A stretch of 37,962 nucleotides of DNA from Prevotella sp. (GTDB taxonomy: Bacteria > Bacteroidota > Bacteroidia > Bacteroidales > Bacteroidaceae): assembly GCA_018385335.1 (NCBI GenBank), contig JAHAZN010000027.1:1-37962 (forward strand), read 5' to 3'. Below, one piece after another: positions 36,067-37,962 of this stretch (position 1 is its first letter; each line of letters starts with the position of its first letter). Made by a program: the position numbers and the translations under genes. Under the pieces are notes generated by a model. The model searched no databases and was not told where the DNA came from. It saw only the letters and a list, made by a program, of their open reading frames with translations.

Positions 36067-37947
36067 TTATATATTTTTCCCATTTACCAACATGTAATAA
36101 AGCAGTGTCCAGTCCTGGTCGTTGGCGTATGCATCGGCATAATGGGCTGGCTCATCGTTGACACGGCGAGGGAAGACGAAAGCACAGGTGGCACTACCGT
36201 CCTCACGGAAGAGCGAGAGGTTACCACGCACAATATTCTCGGCACGCTGTTGATAGTCCTGAATGCTCGTAGCCTTGGCATAGTAGTGATAGGCGGCAGC
36301 GGTGATACAGCTCCAATAATGGGGATAGACATCGCCGTAGGTCTGACGCTTGCCGAACCAATATCCGTCCCAGTGACGGATGGCTATCTCGTGCTGATGG
36401 TAGTTGGGCTGCCGTGCGCTGAGTGCTCCAAGTGCAGGCATCATACCTTGTGCTGCCTTGAGATATTTCTGTTCTTTTGTCGCTAAATATACTTCGCATA
36501 GGAACTGCACAGCAGGAGCGATGATACTTTGCTCGTAGTTTACCTCGAAGCTTGGGAAGTTCAGACCGTTCTTTACGAAAATATCCGCTGTGGCTTTGAA
36601 GTCCTGAAGAAGCATGTCGCGTTCGAAAGTCAGTCCCGTCTGTTGCAATGCCTGCAGACCTGTCGTTACGGGATAGTCGATGCAATAGAAGCCATATCCG
36701 AACTGACGATAGAGCGACTGCAAGGTAGCATAGCCGTCACGTGCATACTGCGCCTCGCCAGTCAGCATAGCCATGCGGAAATAGAAGTCAGCTACCCAGG
36801 CATAGTTGTAGCCTCGGTTCTTGCCGCCATTGACGTTTGATTTTGTCCGATAGTCGGGATATTGCAGCCGCTCGCGTACGAACTTAGCATAGCGTTCCAA
36901 GGCAGATAGCAATTTCTCATTTCTACTTTCTTCTTTTTCAATTAGGCCGTATGCCGCAAGCGCTATACCTATTCCCAAGCGTTCACGACCTTCATTGAGG
37001 TCGCTGCGTCCCTGGTCGTTGGTCAGTATCGAGTCACCCTCATTGTCGAAAATCATAAAGGCTCCGTAGCGAGAGTCGGATTTGTCCTGCATCTGCTGTC
37101 GTTCGAGGATGAAGCGAATGCGCTTCTCAATCAACTTTTGTTCGTCACTGATGCCTAACAGAAGGGCGTGAGTACCTTTGTATTCAATATCTATGTCGCC
37201 CGTTGCCGTTATCTTCCGTCTGACCGTCTTCGTACCTCTACTGGTGGCGAAATCGACCTTGGCTGTCTCGCCTACGGCATAGACATATTTCTCGCTCCTG
37301 ACCACCGTGCCGCCTCGTCTGAGCAGTTGCTGGTCGAAGTCGCCGCCCTGATGGGTAAAGATGCGCCACGTCAGGCGGTAGCTCTGGCCGGGCTTCAGCA
37401 TCATGTCAGGCGGACAAAGGGCAAGGACGCCACGGAAGTTTGACATACCCTTCTTTTGTCCGCGCTCCCATACGTCATAGTCGGTAATTTCGCCCTCGGT
37501 GACCATCAGTCCAAGGTGCGGGCCCACACCGTTCATCCGCAAAGCGTTTACCCATGCACCGCGTCCGTTGGCATTGATATGTGCGTTGCAGCGTTGCGTC
37601 ATGCAGGTCTTGGCATCGGGATAGTTGTCGTTAAACGGCGTGTAGATGCCGACGTTCTTCAGCGACACCTTGCGCTTCGACGTGTTTGTGAAGGTATATG
37701 TCTCGACGATGTCGCTGCCGTCCTGCCGACGTTCTGTATTGACGGCAATTTCTCCGTCGGCTTCATAGTAGGTCTTGCCCCACTGGTACTGACTGGTGAC
37801 CCACGGATACTGCGTTCCGTCGGTAGCAAGTGTCCACGTCATCGGGTCGCCCTCTATGGTGATGCTGCCATCAGAATAGCATACGCGCTGTGCTGCTATT
37901 ATCTGGCAGCACAAGAGGCAGAAAAGAAAGAATACAAATTTCTTCAT
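36067..37947 (-). CDS. Secreted helical-barrel (six-hairpin-type) glycosidase-like protein
   Basis: A signal peptide (MKKFVFFLFCLLCCQIIAA then Gln) is followed by an N-terminal beta-sandwich (about 22-250, 'PGQSYRLTWRIFTHQGGDFD') and then an all-helical domain (about 265-626) with paired helices and aromatic-rich loops ('GYNYAWVADFYFRMAMLTG', 'GYGFYCIDYPVTTGLQAL', 'HEIAIRHWDGYWFGKRQTYG', 'AHYADAYANDQDWTLLYY'). This beta-sandwich plus (alpha/alpha)6 arrangement is that of six-hairpin glycosidases and related polysaccharide lyases. I cannot name the CAZy family or the catalytic residues with certainty. The protein would act in the periplasm or outside the cell on a polysaccharide-derived substrate. 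The start lies 15 bases from the window end, so its promoter is not visible. Confidence 0.78.
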   Translation of the reverse strand: MKKFVFFLFCLLCCQIIAAQRVCYSDGSITIEGDPMTWTLATDGTQYPWVTSQYQWGKTYYEADGEIAVNTERRQDGSDIVETYTFTNTSKRKVSLKNVGIYTPFNDNYPDAKTCMTQRCNAHINANGRGAWVNALRMNGVGPHLGLMVTEGEITDYDVWERGQKKGMSNFRGVLALCPPDMMLKPGQSYRLTWRIFTHQGGDFDQQLLRRGGTVVRSEKYVYAVGETAKVDFATSRGTKTVRRKITATGDIDIEYKGTHALLLGISDEQKLIEKRIRFILERQQMQDKSDSRYGAFMIFDNEGDSILTNDQGRSDLNEGRERLGIGIALAAYGLIEKEESRNEKLLSALERYAKFVRERLQYPDYRTKSNVNGGKNRGYNYAWVADFYFRMAMLTGEAQYARDGYATLQSLYRQFGYGFYCIDYPVTTGLQALQQTGLTFERDMLLQDFKATADIFVKNGLNFPSFEVNYEQSIIAPAVQFLCEVYLATKEQKYLKAAQGMMPALGALSARQPNYHQHEIAIRHWDGYWFGKRQTYGDVYPHYWSCITAAAYHYYAKATSIQDYQQRAENIVRGNLSLFREDGSATCAFVFPRRVNDEPAHYADAYANDQDWTLLYYMLVNGKNI

Positions 37948-37962
37948 CGTTAGTATTTCCTA

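Overview
The window looks like a chromosomal segment of a gut or rumen Prevotella-type member of the Bacteroidales. Four observations support this. Promoters have the Bacteroidetes form (TTTG about 19 bases before TAnnTTTG). Several large secreted proteins end in type IX secretion (T9SS) style C-terminal tails of the kind 'YDLNGRRV…KNGKK'. Surface proteins are built from choice-of-anchor J, carboxypeptidase-regulatory-like and fibronectin-type modules. The xylan cluster has the transporter, GH10, GH43 order that I recall from rumen Prevotella. Coding G+C is around 50%. I see no CRISPR array, rRNA, insertion sequence or phage gene.

Layout. 1-4440: the 3' part of a secreted surface protein, a 60-residue peptide gene overlapping its stop codon, a terminator, then a two-module anchor-J adhesin whose C-terminal tail seems cut by a frameshift. 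4497-7929: a promoter, a large lipoprotein and an outer-membrane barrel-like protein. 7947-9196: a promoter and a lipoprotein with a thioredoxin-like fold but no CxxC. 9217-13418 (minus strand): a xylan-use operon of sugar symporter, secreted GH10 xylanase and cytoplasmic GH43 enzyme, ending in an ECF sigma factor gene that overlaps the GH43 gene. 13661-16081: a divergent secreted GH35 beta-galactosidase. 16082-29180: a 412-base intergenic region with a tandem direct repeat, then three very large secreted proteins (a seven-repeat protein, an M6 metalloprotease and a 2,215-residue multi-module adhesin). 29188-32797: housekeeping block with recO (minus), tRNA-Glu, rpsT and gyrB. 32875-34417 (minus): a lipoprotein phosphoesterase overlapping a probable outer-membrane protein, divergent from an AraC-type regulator. 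35426-37947 (minus): a cysteine-rich DUF3109-like protein and a secreted helical-barrel glycosidase-like protein.

How it works together. The xylan block forms a simple pathway: extracellular cleavage by GH10, import by the symporter, intracellular cleavage by GH43, with GH35 probably removing terminal galactose outside the cytoplasm. The T9SS-type cargo genes would place proteases and adhesins on the surface; no secretion-machine gene is in the window. The most unusual signals are regulatory or structural: a 17-bp hairpin before the M6 protease gene whose right arm can also pair with that gene's first codons, a 25-base-period repeat before the seven-repeat protein gene, an AT-rich module inside the first gene, the peptide gene, and the sigma factor fused translationally to a glycosidase operon.
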